64,000 nt of DNA from the NCBI GenBank assembly GCA_021802825.1, contig JAJZRG010000004.1, positions 62,001 to 126,000 on the forward strand. The letters run 5' to 3'. Positions 17,963 to 24,971 of the stretch are shown here, one piece after another (within the stretch, counting starts at the first letter, position 1; each line of letters opens with the position of its first letter). The position numbers were made by a program, and so were the translations under genes. A model generated the notes under the pieces. That model did no database searches, was not told the origin of the DNA, and worked only from the letters and a program-made list of their open reading frames with translations. Source of the DNA: Chloroflexota bacterium (GTDB lineage Bacteria; Chloroflexota; Limnocylindria; Limnocylindrales; CSP1-4).

Positions 17963-18061
17963 TCCGCCGCGGCCCCCGGCGATCGCTGCCCGCGATCACT
18001 TCGGCATCGGCAAGACGAAGCGCGTCCGCCGCGGCCGCCGGCGATCGCTGCCCGCGATCAC
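17963..18061. repeat. Two 37-bp direct repeats, 62-bp period
   Basis: Copies at 17963-17999 and 18025-18061 differ at one base. Each contains CCGCCGCGGCC and a GATCGC-TGCC-GCGATC hairpin. The 25 bp between them is unrelated. The structure looks like a duplicated REP-type element. Confidence 0.75.
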
Positions 18062-18230
18062 GACGCCCCGAACGAGCCGGCCCGGATCACACCGCCACGA
18101 TCTGATCGCGCCTCACGATCAGGGCACTCGCGAGCACCTCTACCCGCGGCTGCACACCGATGGCGCGACGATTGGGCGCGCGAACCAGCGCTGGGACCAG
18201 ACGCGATTCATGGGAGCCCCCCGGCGCCGA

Positions 18231-19307
18231 TCAGGCGACGACAGTCGCCTTCGCCTCGATCCGCGCGATCAGCGAGTTCCACGACCCGACGAACGACTCG
18301 GCGCCCTTGACCTGGAGCTCGTGCCCCAGCGCATCGATGTCGATCCCGGCGGCGGCGTAGGCAGAGAGCGCGGCATCGGCGCCGGCAGGGTCGGGTGACA
18401 GCAGGCTCGGCACCGCGCCATGGTCGGCGAAGGCGTGCAGCGTGTCCTCGGGCATGGTGTTGACGGTGTACGGCGCGGCCAGCCCCGAGATGTACAGCAC
18501 GTCCGAGGCGGCGGGGTCCTTGGTGCCGGTGCTCGCGAACAGCAGGCGCTGCGGGCGGGCGCCCTCGTTGAGCAGAAAGCCCCAGCGGTCGCTCCCGAAG
18601 TAGGCGCGGTAGTCGGCGTAGGCCTTGGCGCCGATCGCGAGGCCCAGGCCGTTCTTGAGCTCGGCCGGGACCTTGGCGGCGATCGCCGCGTCCCAGCGCG
18701 AGACGAAGAACGAGGCCACCGACGGCACGTACGGCGGCAGGCCGGCGGCCACCCGACGCTCGACGCCGCGGGTGTACGCGTCCATGCAGGCGAGGTACTG
18801 CGCCGGGCTAAACAGCAGCGTCACGTTGATGGGCACGCCGGCCGCGATCGAATCCTCGATGGCCGGCAGGCCCTCGGGGGTGCCCGGGATCTTGATGAAC
18901 AGGTTCGGGCGCCCGCCGGCGGCGTGGAGGCGGGCGGCCTCGGCGGCGGTGGCCGCGGCGTCGTACGCGAGCAGCGGCGAGACCTCGAGTGAGACGAAGC
19001 CGTCCACGCCGAGGGTGCGGTCGAAGACCGGCCGGAACAGGTCGGCCGCGCGCACAAGGTCGTCGAGCGCGAGCTCGAAGAAGGTCGCCTCGGCCGAGAG
19101 CCCGCGTCGCGCCGCGCTCGACACCGCGTCGTCGTATGCAGCGGACCCGCCGATCGCCTTGTCGTAGATGGTGGGGTTCGAGGTGAGCCCCGTGACCGAC
19201 AGATCGGCGATGTAGCGCGAGAGCGTGCCCGAATCGAGCAGGTCGCGGGTGATGTTGTCGAGCCACAGGCTCTGGCCGGCGGCGTGCAGTTGTGCGGGGG
19301 GATTCAT
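18231..19307 (-). CDS. tal: Transaldolase
   Basis: A 358-residue transaldolase that would transfer dihydroxyacetone units between sugar phosphates in the non-oxidative pentose phosphate pathway. Landmarks are LDNITRDLL near the N-terminus, GLTSNPTIYDKAI (40-52), the Schiff-base lysine K139 in NLFIKIPGT and SVASFFVSRWDAAI. Length matches the TalB-like cyanobacterial/actinobacterial subgroup. A GAGGAG lies upstream of the ATG. It stands alone here; transketolase, zwf or tal-pgi partners are not in the window. Confidence 0.93.
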   Translation of the reverse strand: MNPPAQLHAAGQSLWLDNITRDLLDSGTLSRYIADLSVTGLTSNPTIYDKAIGGSAAYDDAVSSAARRGLSAEATFFELALDDLVRAADLFRPVFDRTLGVDGFVSLEVSPLLAYDAAATAAEAARLHAAGGRPNLFIKIPGTPEGLPAIEDSIAAGVPINVTLLFSPAQYLACMDAYTRGVERRVAAGLPPYVPSVASFFVSRWDAAIAAKVPAELKNGLGLAIGAKAYADYRAYFGSDRWGFLLNEGARPQRLLFASTGTKDPAASDVLYISGLAAPYTVNTMPEDTLHAFADHGAVPSLLSPDPAGADAALSAYAAAGIDIDALGHELQVKGAESFVGSWNSLIARIEAKATVVA

Positions 19308-19643
19308 CGGGCTCCTCGGGTCTCGTTGGCCTCATGAGGGTGCGCCACGTCGGCGATCCGCGCAACTGGGCCGGGTTCCGGCCCTCGAGTCCGGAGACGC
19401 GCGGGCCGAGTGGGTGGAGGAGCAGCGGCGTGAGCACCGTCACACCGAGCCCCGCCATCGCCGCGCCGGCCGCGAAGATCCCCGGCGGCACCGCCGAGGC
19501 AGGCGGCAGGACGAGGTTGAGGGATCCCTTACCCGGCGGTCTGCCAAAGGGCGACCTCAGGGCGGTGGCGAGCGGCCAATGCGAACGGCCGCGCGGCCCT
19601 GGGAGGGGCCGGTCGCGGCCGCTTGTCTAGCGGAGCTGCGAGG
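19308..19643. other. Gene-free region
   Basis: These 336 nt lie between the transaldolase start and the stop of a small membrane protein. Short open frames on both strands have skewed composition and no recognisable domain. A minus-strand hydrophobic stretch near 19430-19490 runs out of frame into transaldolase and is not accepted as a gene. Nothing else was seen. Confidence 0.5.
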
Positions 19644-19877
19644 CTAGGACGAGCGCGGGAGGCTGATCGACGGCACGGGCTGGCCGCCGCCGCCATTGTT
19701 GTAGTTGTTGTTGGTGTTGCCGCCGCCCGTGCTGAATCGCAGGCCGCCGAACATGTACAGGCCGACGATGGCCAGGATGACCAGAACGACGATGGCTCCG
19801 ACGATGACGCCAGTGCTGTAGCCGCCACCGTTGTCCACGACGACGGGCCCGTCGTGATCATGCGGTTCGTACGTCAT
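19644..19877 (-). CDS. Small single-pass membrane protein with Gly/Asn-rich tail
   Basis: A 77-residue protein of unknown function. An acidic, His-containing N-terminus (YEPHDHDGP) is followed by one hydrophobic helix (about 27-46, VIVGAIVVLVILAIVG), then a low-complexity Gly/Asn stretch and a Ser/Pro end. ATG 19877 is preceded by AAGGAGG, so it is very probably translated; the frame extends further upstream but without a signal. Similar short one-helix proteins are common in Chloroflexota and Actinobacteria with no assigned role. It lies directly downstream of the aadA remnant. Confidence 0.7.
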   Translation of the reverse strand: MTYEPHDHDGPVVVDNGGGYSTGVIVGAIVVLVILAIVGLYMFGGLRFSTGGGNTNNNYNNGGGGQPVPSISLPRSS

Positions 19878-19887
19878 GTGCGCCTCC

Positions 19888-20481
19888 TTAGGAGGGATCC
19901 CTCCCTGTAGGCGTCTCACCGTGGCACTCCGACGCTCGCGCCGCCCTTCCAAGCCCGGGGTGCTGTGCTTGCAGGCGCGTGTCGGACGGTGGTGCAGGCC
20001 GCCTCGCCGCCTCGATCTCGCCGATCACGTGCTCGACGAACGGCCGAACGCAGGGCAGCAGGTCCCCCCAGTCCTCGGCGGCGATCCCGCTGACGTAGAG
20101 CCAGCGAGCGCGCTCGAGCACGGGCCTGTGCTCAGGGGGCAGCCGCGGGAGCGCCCAGTCGGCGGCCCCGTCCTTCGACCGGAAGGTGCCCGTCGCAAGG
20201 GTCGCCCAGATGCGAACGAAGGTGAGGACCACGTTCCGCTCGTCGCCCTCAAGGTACGAGAGGAGGTCTGGGATGGTGTCGAGCAGGGCCTGGCGGGTGT
20301 CCGCCCACGGGACGGGGCCGAAGAGCTCCGACGCCGGCGGCCCGAACATCGGCTGGCTCGCCTAGAGCGCCATCGCGAGCACGATCGTGAGATCGGGGTT
20401 CCGGGAGTCCCAGGGCGCGACGTTCCCGGCGGCGAATCCGGACCGAAGCCAGTCGCCGAACTGGAAGTCGAGCCGGCTGAC
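19888..20481 (-). pseudogene. aadA-type aminoglycoside adenylyltransferase remnant with in-frame TAG
   Basis: The translation matches the C-terminal half of ANT(3'')/AadA enzymes: FQFGDWLRSGF, NPDLTIVLAMAL, then FGPPASELFGPV, EGDERNVVLTFVRIWATLATG, KDGAADWALPRLPPEHRPVLERAR and VEHVIGEIEAA. A TAG at 20362-20364 interrupts it between AMAL and ASQPMFGPP with no frame change; the position aligns with a glutamine in AadA, as a CAG-to-TAG change would give. The N-terminal nucleotidyltransferase domain with its GS..D.D site is missing; upstream is an unrelated EAL fragment. The downstream 153-codon piece could start at ATG 20349 but would lack catalysis. A dead resistance-family gene is the best reading. 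Confidence 0.8.
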
Positions 20482-20614
20482 CCGCCGCTGGGCGTTGCCC
20501 GGAGGCGGGTCTCCGCCGCTGTCGCAAGGATGACGACCCGGCGTCTCCGGCGCCACAGCTCGCCGAATCGCGCCGCTCCGGTTCGGCCCCAGACTGGGGC
20601 AGGTCGGCTGCGTC

Positions 20615-20773
20615 AGGCGGGGCGAGCGGCTGCGGGCGACCGAGCAGGTGGCCCTGCCCGTACTCGACGCCGAGCTGCTGCACCATCGCGGCCTCGCGAC
20701 GGGACTCGATGCCCTCCGCGACGGGGTGGCAGCCCGTCTCCGCCGCGAAGTGGACCATTGCCACGGTGAGCGC
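20615..20773 (-). pseudogene. Fragment of an EAL-domain (c-di-GMP phosphodiesterase) gene
   Basis: About 53 codons translate as ALTVAMVHFAAETGCHPVAEGIESRREAAMVQQLGVEYGQGHLLGRP in pieces that match the last third of EAL domains, where AEGIE, LGV.YGQG and L.GRP are the hallmark. The rest of the domain, including the EAL motif itself, is absent. Upstream, homology stops about 35-55 bp from a TTGTTCG-like motif. Downstream it runs into the aadA remnant region in another frame. It is therefore a fragment, not a functional gene. Confidence 0.75.
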
Positions 20774-20806
20774 CTGGCGTCCGGGGGGTCCGGCGGTGAC
20801 TGGCGA

Positions 20807-20827
20807 CTTTTCACTCCTTCCGAACAA
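20807..20827. repeat. Diverged third copy of the TTGTTCG/CGAACAA motif
   Basis: Sixteen of 21 positions match the copy at 5872-5892; the right arm CCGAACAA is intact and the left arm decayed. It sits next to the edge of the EAL fragment. Confidence 0.4.
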
Positions 20828-21130
20828 GGCCGGCCCCGCGGGCGGGTTCGTGCTGCGTGGCGGGTCGGCAGGGGCATGGTGCGCCGCGAAGTGGCGGGAT
20901 TCGGCCGCGGATCCCGCCGTTCTTGTGCTGCGCGTCGCGAAATTCGCGTGATTCGCCCGCCGATCCCAGTGCCTGCAGGCGCAGCCGCGGACGAATCCGC
21001 GCCGAATTGCCCGCCGGCGGCCTCCGGTGTTCAGATCATCCGAAAAGTGCCGGGTCATTGCGCCGGGGGGACCCCGGGAGCACCGGCCGAGGTCAGTGGG
21101 ACCCGACCGCCGCCGCCACAGGGAGCGCTG

Positions 21131-21775
21131 TCAGCCCGAGTTGCCGGTCCCGAACTGGCGGTCGCCCGCGTCACCCAGGCCCGGCATGATGTAGCCCTTG
21201 TCGTTGAGCTGGCGGTCGAGGGCGGCCGCGTAGATCTCGACGTCAGGATGCGCGGTCAGCACCGCCTCGACGCCCTCGGGCGCGGCGATCAGGTTGACGA
21301 GCTTGATCCGGATCGCGCCCCAGCGCTTGAGGACCTCGATCGCGGCCGTGGCCGAGCCGCCCGTGGCGAGCATCGGGTCGAGGATCAGGCACAGGTCCAC
21401 GGTCGCGCTGTTGGGCAGCTTGTTGTAGTACTCGACCGGCCGGAGCGTGCGCTCGTCGCGGAACAGGCCCAGGTGCCAGACCTGGGCGGTGGGCATCAGC
21501 TCGAGGAACGCGTCCACCATGCCCAGGCCGGCGCGCAGGATCGGGATGAAGCCGATGCGGTCCGCAAGCTCCTCGCCCTGCATCGTCTCGATCGGGGTGG
21601 TGACGTCGATCGGGCGCGTGCGGGCGTCCGCCAGGGCCTCATAGCCCATCAGCCACGACAGCTCGCGCACGACCTCGCGGAACTTCTTGGGCTCGGTCTT
21701 CTCGTCGCGCAGGATGCCGAGCTTGTGGCGGACCGCGGGGTGCTGCGACACGTGGAGGTTCGGCCAGTCGGTCAC
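21131..21775 (-). CDS. upp: Uracil phosphoribosyltransferase
   Basis: A 214-residue enzyme making UMP from uracil and PRPP (pyrimidine salvage). The PRPP loop [10 protein letters not shown] (133-142) and the C-terminal uracil-binding stretch [13 protein letters not shown] (about 193-205) are diagnostic. GTG start with a GAGGG upstream. It is divergent from the asparaginase gene; a TAGGAT box 70 nt upstream is back-to-back with the box of that gene. The pyrimidine degradation cluster in the same window is 17 kb away and not linked to it. Confidence 0.95.
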   Translation of the reverse strand: MTDWPNLHVSQHPAVRHKLGILRDEKTEPKKFREVVRELSWLMGYEALADARTRPIDVTTPIETMQGEELADRIGFIPILRAGLGMVDAFLELMPTAQVWHLGLFRDERTLRPVEYYNKLPNSATVDLCLILDPMLATGGSATAAIEVLKRWGAIRIKLVNLIAAPEGVEAVLTAHPDVEIYAAALDRQLNDKGYIMPGLGDAGDRQFGTGNSG

Positions 21776-21844
21776 GGGGTCCCTCGCGCTGGTGGGTTCG
21801 ACGGGATTGGCGGCCGCCGCCGCGGGACGCCGGCTCCGACACGA

Positions 21845-21862
21845 ATCCTACCGCGGTATGCT
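21845..21862. promoter_or_regulatory. Divergent -10 boxes for upp and the asparaginase gene
   Basis: TAGGAT on the minus strand (21845-21850) points to upp and TATGCT on the plus strand (21857-21862) points to the asparaginase gene. They are 6 bp apart. The asparaginase ATG follows its box by only 9 nt, so that message is probably leaderless. Confidence 0.4.
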
Positions 21863-21871
21863 CGCCCTGAG

Positions 21872-22987
21872 ATGGTCTCCCGAACCCCCGCCAAGGCATC
21901 CCGCTGGTCCACCCCGCCCGTGCTCGTGCGGCAGGTGCGCAGCGACGTCGTGGAGTCGGTCCACCGCGGCGACATCGTCGAGGTGGACGTCACCGGGCGC
22001 GTCTTGCGGGCGATCGGCGACCCCCAGCGCCAGGTGTTCCTTCGGTCCACCGTCAAGCCGTTCGGGCTGCTTGCGCTGCTCCGCGCGGGCGGGCGCCAGG
22101 AGTTCGACCTCACGCCCGACGAGATCGCGATCATGGCCTCGAGCCACTCGGGCGAGGACCTCCACGTCCGCACGATCCAGGCGATGTACCGGCGGATCGG
22201 CATCTCGGCGAGCCTCCTCGCGTGCGGGACCGAGGGGATGCCCCTCGACGAGCTCACGGCCGCCCGGCTCGCGCGCGATGGCGAGCGCCCCAGCCCGCTG
22301 CGCCACATGTGCTCGGGCCAGCACTCGGTGTTCGTCCTGCTGGCGAAGCTCGGCGGCTGGGGCACCGACGACTACTGGGAGGCCGACCACCCGTCCACGC
22401 GCGCCTACCGCGAGACCGTCGCGGTGGCCTTCGACGTCAAGCCCGACCGCCTGCGCACCGGGGTCGACGGCTGCGGGCTGCTTACGTACGCGTTCGCGCT
22501 GCACGAGGTCGCCCGCGCCTACGCGATGCTCGCGGCCCCCGATGCCCTCCCGGCCGACGACCGGCGCGCGGTGCTCGCCCCGCACCTGACGGTCGTTCGC
22601 GACGCCATGATGCGCTACCCCGAGCTCATCGGCGGCACGCGCCAGCGGCTCGACACGGCCCTCATGAAGACGGCGCCCGGACGGGTCGTCAGCAAGAGCG
22701 GGATGGAGGCGCTGCGCGGCGTTGGCATCCTCCGGGGACGGCGAAACGGGTCGTCCGACATGGCGCCGACCGGGCTCGCGCTCAAGATGGAGGGCGGCGA
22801 CGGGTACGAGCGGGGCACGTACGGGGCCACCGTCGAGGCCCTGCGCCAGGTTGGCCTGCTTGACGAATCGGCGGTCCGCCAGCTCGCCCGCTACCATCGC
22901 ACCCCCAGCTTCGACCCCCACGGCAACCTCGCCGCGGAGGCCATCCCGGAGTTCGAGCTCGTTCCGGTGGGCGAGCTCGTCGGCTGA
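21872..22987 (+). CDS. Asparaginase II-type (AnsA/thermolabile L-asparaginase family)
   Basis: A 371-residue member of the Pfam asparaginase-II family, seen from VLVRQVRSDVVESVHRGDIV, FLRSTVKPFGLLAL, ASSHSGEDLHV, RHMCSGQHSVFV, GVDGCGLLTYAF and SKSGMEALRGVG. It should deamidate asparagine in the cytoplasm; members were first described in Rhizobium. It is unrelated to the type I/II Thr-dependent enzymes. The start is ATG 21872, close behind a TATGCT box and without a ribosome binding site. A longer upstream open frame is spurious. The next gene, a J-domain protein, follows after 66 nt. Confidence 0.88.
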   Translation: MVSRTPAKASRWSTPPVLVRQVRSDVVESVHRGDIVEVDVTGRVLRAIGDPQRQVFLRSTVKPFGLLALLRAGGRQEFDLTPDEIAIMASSHSGEDLHVRTIQAMYRRIGISASLLACGTEGMPLDELTAARLARDGERPSPLRHMCSGQHSVFVLLAKLGGWGTDDYWEADHPSTRAYRETVAVAFDVKPDRLRTGVDGCGLLTYAFALHEVARAYAMLAAPDALPADDRRAVLAPHLTVVRDAMMRYPELIGGTRQRLDTALMKTAPGRVVSKSGMEALRGVGILRGRRNGSSDMAPTGLALKMEGGDGYERGTYGATVEALRQVGLLDESAVRQLARYHRTPSFDPHGNLAAEAIPEFELVPVGELVG

Positions 22988-23053
22988 CGGCACCAACTGG
23001 GCCGGCCGCGTTCCACACCGGCATCACGACGGCATGACGGAGGCCCCCGCCGC

Positions 23054-23962
23054 ATGACCTCGCGCCAGGACCCGTACCGCGTGCTCGGGCTCGTCCCGGG
23101 CGCCAGCGTGGGCGAGATCCGCTCGGCATATCGGCGGCTGGCCAAGCTGAACCATCCGGACACCGCCGGCGAGCGATCGCTGCCGCGCTTCCTCGCGATC
23201 AGGACGGCCTACGAGGAGCTGGTCGATGGCGAGGGTCGGCTGCGGAGCCGCGCCTGGCCGGGGCGGAGTGGGGGAGCGGGCCCGCGGCGTCCGTCGGGTA
23301 CGCCGCCGAGCCGGGCGTCGCGCGACGCGTGGCGGGCGAGGCGGACTGCGAGCGCGACCGACGCCGGTTCGGCGGGGAGCGCGACGCGCGGGGCAGCCGG
23401 GACCGACGAGACGAGGGCCGGGCCGGCGGGCGCTCGCGATGCAGGAGGCGCCTCGGCATCGGAGGCCGGCCCGAACGCCAGGCCGGGACCGCGCGCGAAG
23501 GCTCGCCAAGGCGCGAAGGACGGCCCGAGCTCGCGGTCAGGCGGCCGCCCGAAGTCGGCCGACCGTCGGACGGCGCGCCCCGGCTCCACGACGTACGACG
23601 AGGCGACGCAGCCGCTCGACCCGTCATGGGACGGCGGCTCCTGGTACGGTGCCTCGTCGGGGAGGTACTGGACGCTCAACCCGCGCGAGTACGCCGATCC
23701 CCGCAAGCACGGCCCCGGGTACCAGGAACGGGCGAGGCGCGCGTCGCAGCTCGAGGCAGCGCGACGAGCCGGTGTGCGGCTGTCTGAGGATGGGGTGCCG
23801 GGGGGCTCGGGCCCGTCGGCGGTTTCGACACCCCAGCCGCCGCCACCGCCCTGGGCGTCGCCGTCGGCCTCGTCGGCATCGCCCGCTCGCGACTCGAACC
23901 CGGACGGGCCGGCGGGACAGCGCCGCGCCGATCGGCGCCCGACGGGCCCGGGCGCGCCCTAG
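23054..23962 (+). CDS. J-domain protein with long disordered tail
   Basis: A 302-residue protein. Residues 5-60 form a DnaJ domain (DPYRVLGLVPGASVGEIRSAYRRLA) with the HPD motif in LNHPDTAG, which stimulates DnaK ATPase. The rest is low-complexity Gly/Ala/Arg/Ser sequence, then a conserved-looking short block (WDGGSWYGASSGRYWTLNPREYADPRKHG, about 195-225) and a Pro-rich end. There is no zinc-finger or substrate-binding DnaJ domain, so it is a class III J-protein. The WY..NPREYADPR block, common in J-proteins of uncultured Chloroflexota as far as I recall, may be the client-binding part. Function unknown. Confidence 0.75.
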   Translation: MTSRQDPYRVLGLVPGASVGEIRSAYRRLAKLNHPDTAGERSLPRFLAIRTAYEELVDGEGRLRSRAWPGRSGGAGPRRPSGTPPSRASRDAWRARRTASATDAGSAGSATRGAAGTDETRAGPAGARDAGGASASEAGPNARPGPRAKARQGAKDGPSSRSGGRPKSADRRTARPGSTTYDEATQPLDPSWDGGSWYGASSGRYWTLNPREYADPRKHGPGYQERARRASQLEAARRAGVRLSEDGVPGGSGPSAVSTPQPPPPPWASPSASSASPARDSNPDGPAGQRRADRRPTGPGAP

Positions 23963-23965
23963 ACT
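23960..23965 (+). promoter_or_regulatory. -10 box TAGACT, predicting a leaderless transcript
   Basis: TAGACT ends 6 nt before the ATG of the DtxR-like regulator; there is no Shine-Dalgarno sequence and no -35 box. The box overlaps the last codons of the J-protein gene. Confidence 0.5.
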
Positions 23966-23971
23966 TGGCCG

Positions 23972-24700
23972 ATGGTGCGCCGCCACGACCCCGCTGATAT
24001 CTCGTCTGCCGCCCAGGAGTACCTGCTCGCGCTGCGGGTGATGGGTTCGGACGGGCGTACCGCGACGAGCGCCCAGCTGGGCCGCCATGTCGGCGTGAGC
24101 ACGCAGGCGGCCTCGGAGATGTGCCGGCGACTCGCCTCGGACGGGCTTCTGGAGCCCTCCACCGGCCGGGGGTTGGTGCTCACCACCGCCGGCCGCGCCG
24201 CTGCTGACGCGATCTTCCGCCGCCACGCCCTGCTCGAGTGGCTCCTCACCTCGGTCGTCGGCCTGTCGTGGGCGGAGAGCGACGCGGAGGCTGCCCGACT
24301 CCAGGGCGCGCTCTCGCCGCGGGTCGAGACCCGGCTCGACGAGCTGCTGGGGCATCCCGAGACGTGTCCCCACGGGAATCCGATCGACCAGGAGACGGCG
24401 CGGCGGCGGCCGGCCGGCGCCCCCCTGTCCGAGATGGAGTCCGGCACCCGCGCGACCGTCCTGCGGATCACCGAAGAGGCCGAGGACGACGCCGCACTTC
24501 TCTCCTACCTCGAGGCGCGCGCCCTGACGCCGGGCGCCCACATCACCGTGCTCGCGCGGTCGGAGTCGCTCGATTCCCTGACGCTCGACGGCCCCCGCGG
24601 ACGGGCGACGCTTGGGTTGCGGCCCGCCGCGCTGATCCGCGTTCTGCCGGGGGAGGCGGACCCGGCGCTGTTCCACAGGGTCCCGGCGCCGCTCGGGTAG
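23972..24700 (+). CDS. DtxR-family regulator with degenerate metal site
   Basis: A 242-residue three-domain regulator: winged helix (AQLGRHVGVSTQAASEMCRRLASDGLL, about 36-60), dimerisation domain with RRHALLEWLL, CPHGNPI linker, and a C-terminal FeoA/SH3-like domain (155-235). DtxR/IdeR/MntR sense Fe or Mn through a Glu-His pair in the LEH motif plus nearby Cys/Glu/His. Here that stretch reads DAEAARLQGALS, so LEH is LQG and the Cys/Glu ligand is Ala. H and E of RRHALLEW are kept. Either it binds metal differently or it has lost metal control. It is probably leaderless and is followed by a strong hairpin. Confidence 0.87.
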   Translation: MVRRHDPADISSAAQEYLLALRVMGSDGRTATSAQLGRHVGVSTQAASEMCRRLASDGLLEPSTGRGLVLTTAGRAAADAIFRRHALLEWLLTSVVGLSWAESDAEAARLQGALSPRVETRLDELLGHPETCPHGNPIDQETARRRPAGAPLSEMESGTRATVLRITEEAEDDAALLSYLEARALTPGAHITVLARSESLDSLTLDGPRGRATLGLRPAALIRVLPGEADPALFHRVPAPLG

Positions 24701-24703
24701 GAC

Positions 24704-24735
24704 GACCGGGCGAGCGAGACCTCTCTCGCCCGGTC
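24704..24735 (+). terminator. Stem-loop terminator after the DtxR-like gene
   Basis: A perfect 11-bp stem (GACCGGGCGAG and its complement) with a 10-nt loop starts 4 nt after the stop codon. The following GTTCGG has little T richness, so it may need Rho or act as a 3' stabiliser. Confidence 0.6.
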
Positions 24736-24959
24736 GTTCGGCTCACGTGCCGGCAAGCGCGCTCGCCCGGGGTGCGCCTCAGCCGGCCCGATCGTCGAGC
24801 GACGCGAGGAAGTCGGCGGGCGTCTCGTGCCTCGATCGGTGGTCCCCATGGCACGCCAGCCTGCGCGCCGCCGCTCATGCGGGACTGAGCGCACCCTTGC
24901 ACGTGGATTGGCCGGGTCGAACGATCCGGTCTCAGGTGGGTCTTGGTCGGGGCGCCCCG

Positions 24960-24965
24960 TACAAT
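24960..24965 (+). promoter_or_regulatory. -10 box TACAAT, predicting a leaderless transcript
   Basis: TACAAT ends 6 nt before the ATG of gltX. No Shine-Dalgarno sequence or spaced -35 box is present. Confidence 0.5.
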
Positions 24966-24971
24966 TCCACC

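Larger units (their letters stand above)
17739..18230. other. Gene-free region with direct repeats and hairpins upstream of the KimA-like gene
   Basis: These 492 nt between two leftward genes have no credible gene. They hold two 37-bp direct repeats (17963 and 18025), a CTGATCG/CGATCAG hairpin at 18102-18122 and a TATGTT box at 17880-17885. The multiple GATCG-armed hairpins resemble small REP-like elements. No c-di-AMP riboswitch consensus was recognised. Confidence 0.55.
20482..21130. other. Scar region between aadA remnant and upp
   Basis: This stretch of 649 nt holds an EAL-domain fragment on the minus strand (20615-20773), a diverged copy of the TTGTTCG/CGAACAA motif at 20807-20827, and otherwise no recognisable gene. 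The abrupt change from one truncated family to another suggests repeated deletion or insertion. Confidence 0.55.

Noticed and set aside
19308..19491. A small hydrophobic protein on the minus strand before transaldolase
   Set aside because: The frame runs into transaldolase in another phase without a stop, and has no ribosome binding site.
20648..21871. A 400-residue N-terminal extension of the asparaginase gene
   Set aside because: The frame is open only because of GC-rich composition; it crosses upp on the other strand and has no homology. The family start is at 21872.
24701..24971. A tRNA or other RNA gene in the gap before gltX
   Set aside because: No T-loop GTTCRANNC or cloverleaf was found; the only structure is the terminator hairpin at 24704-24735.
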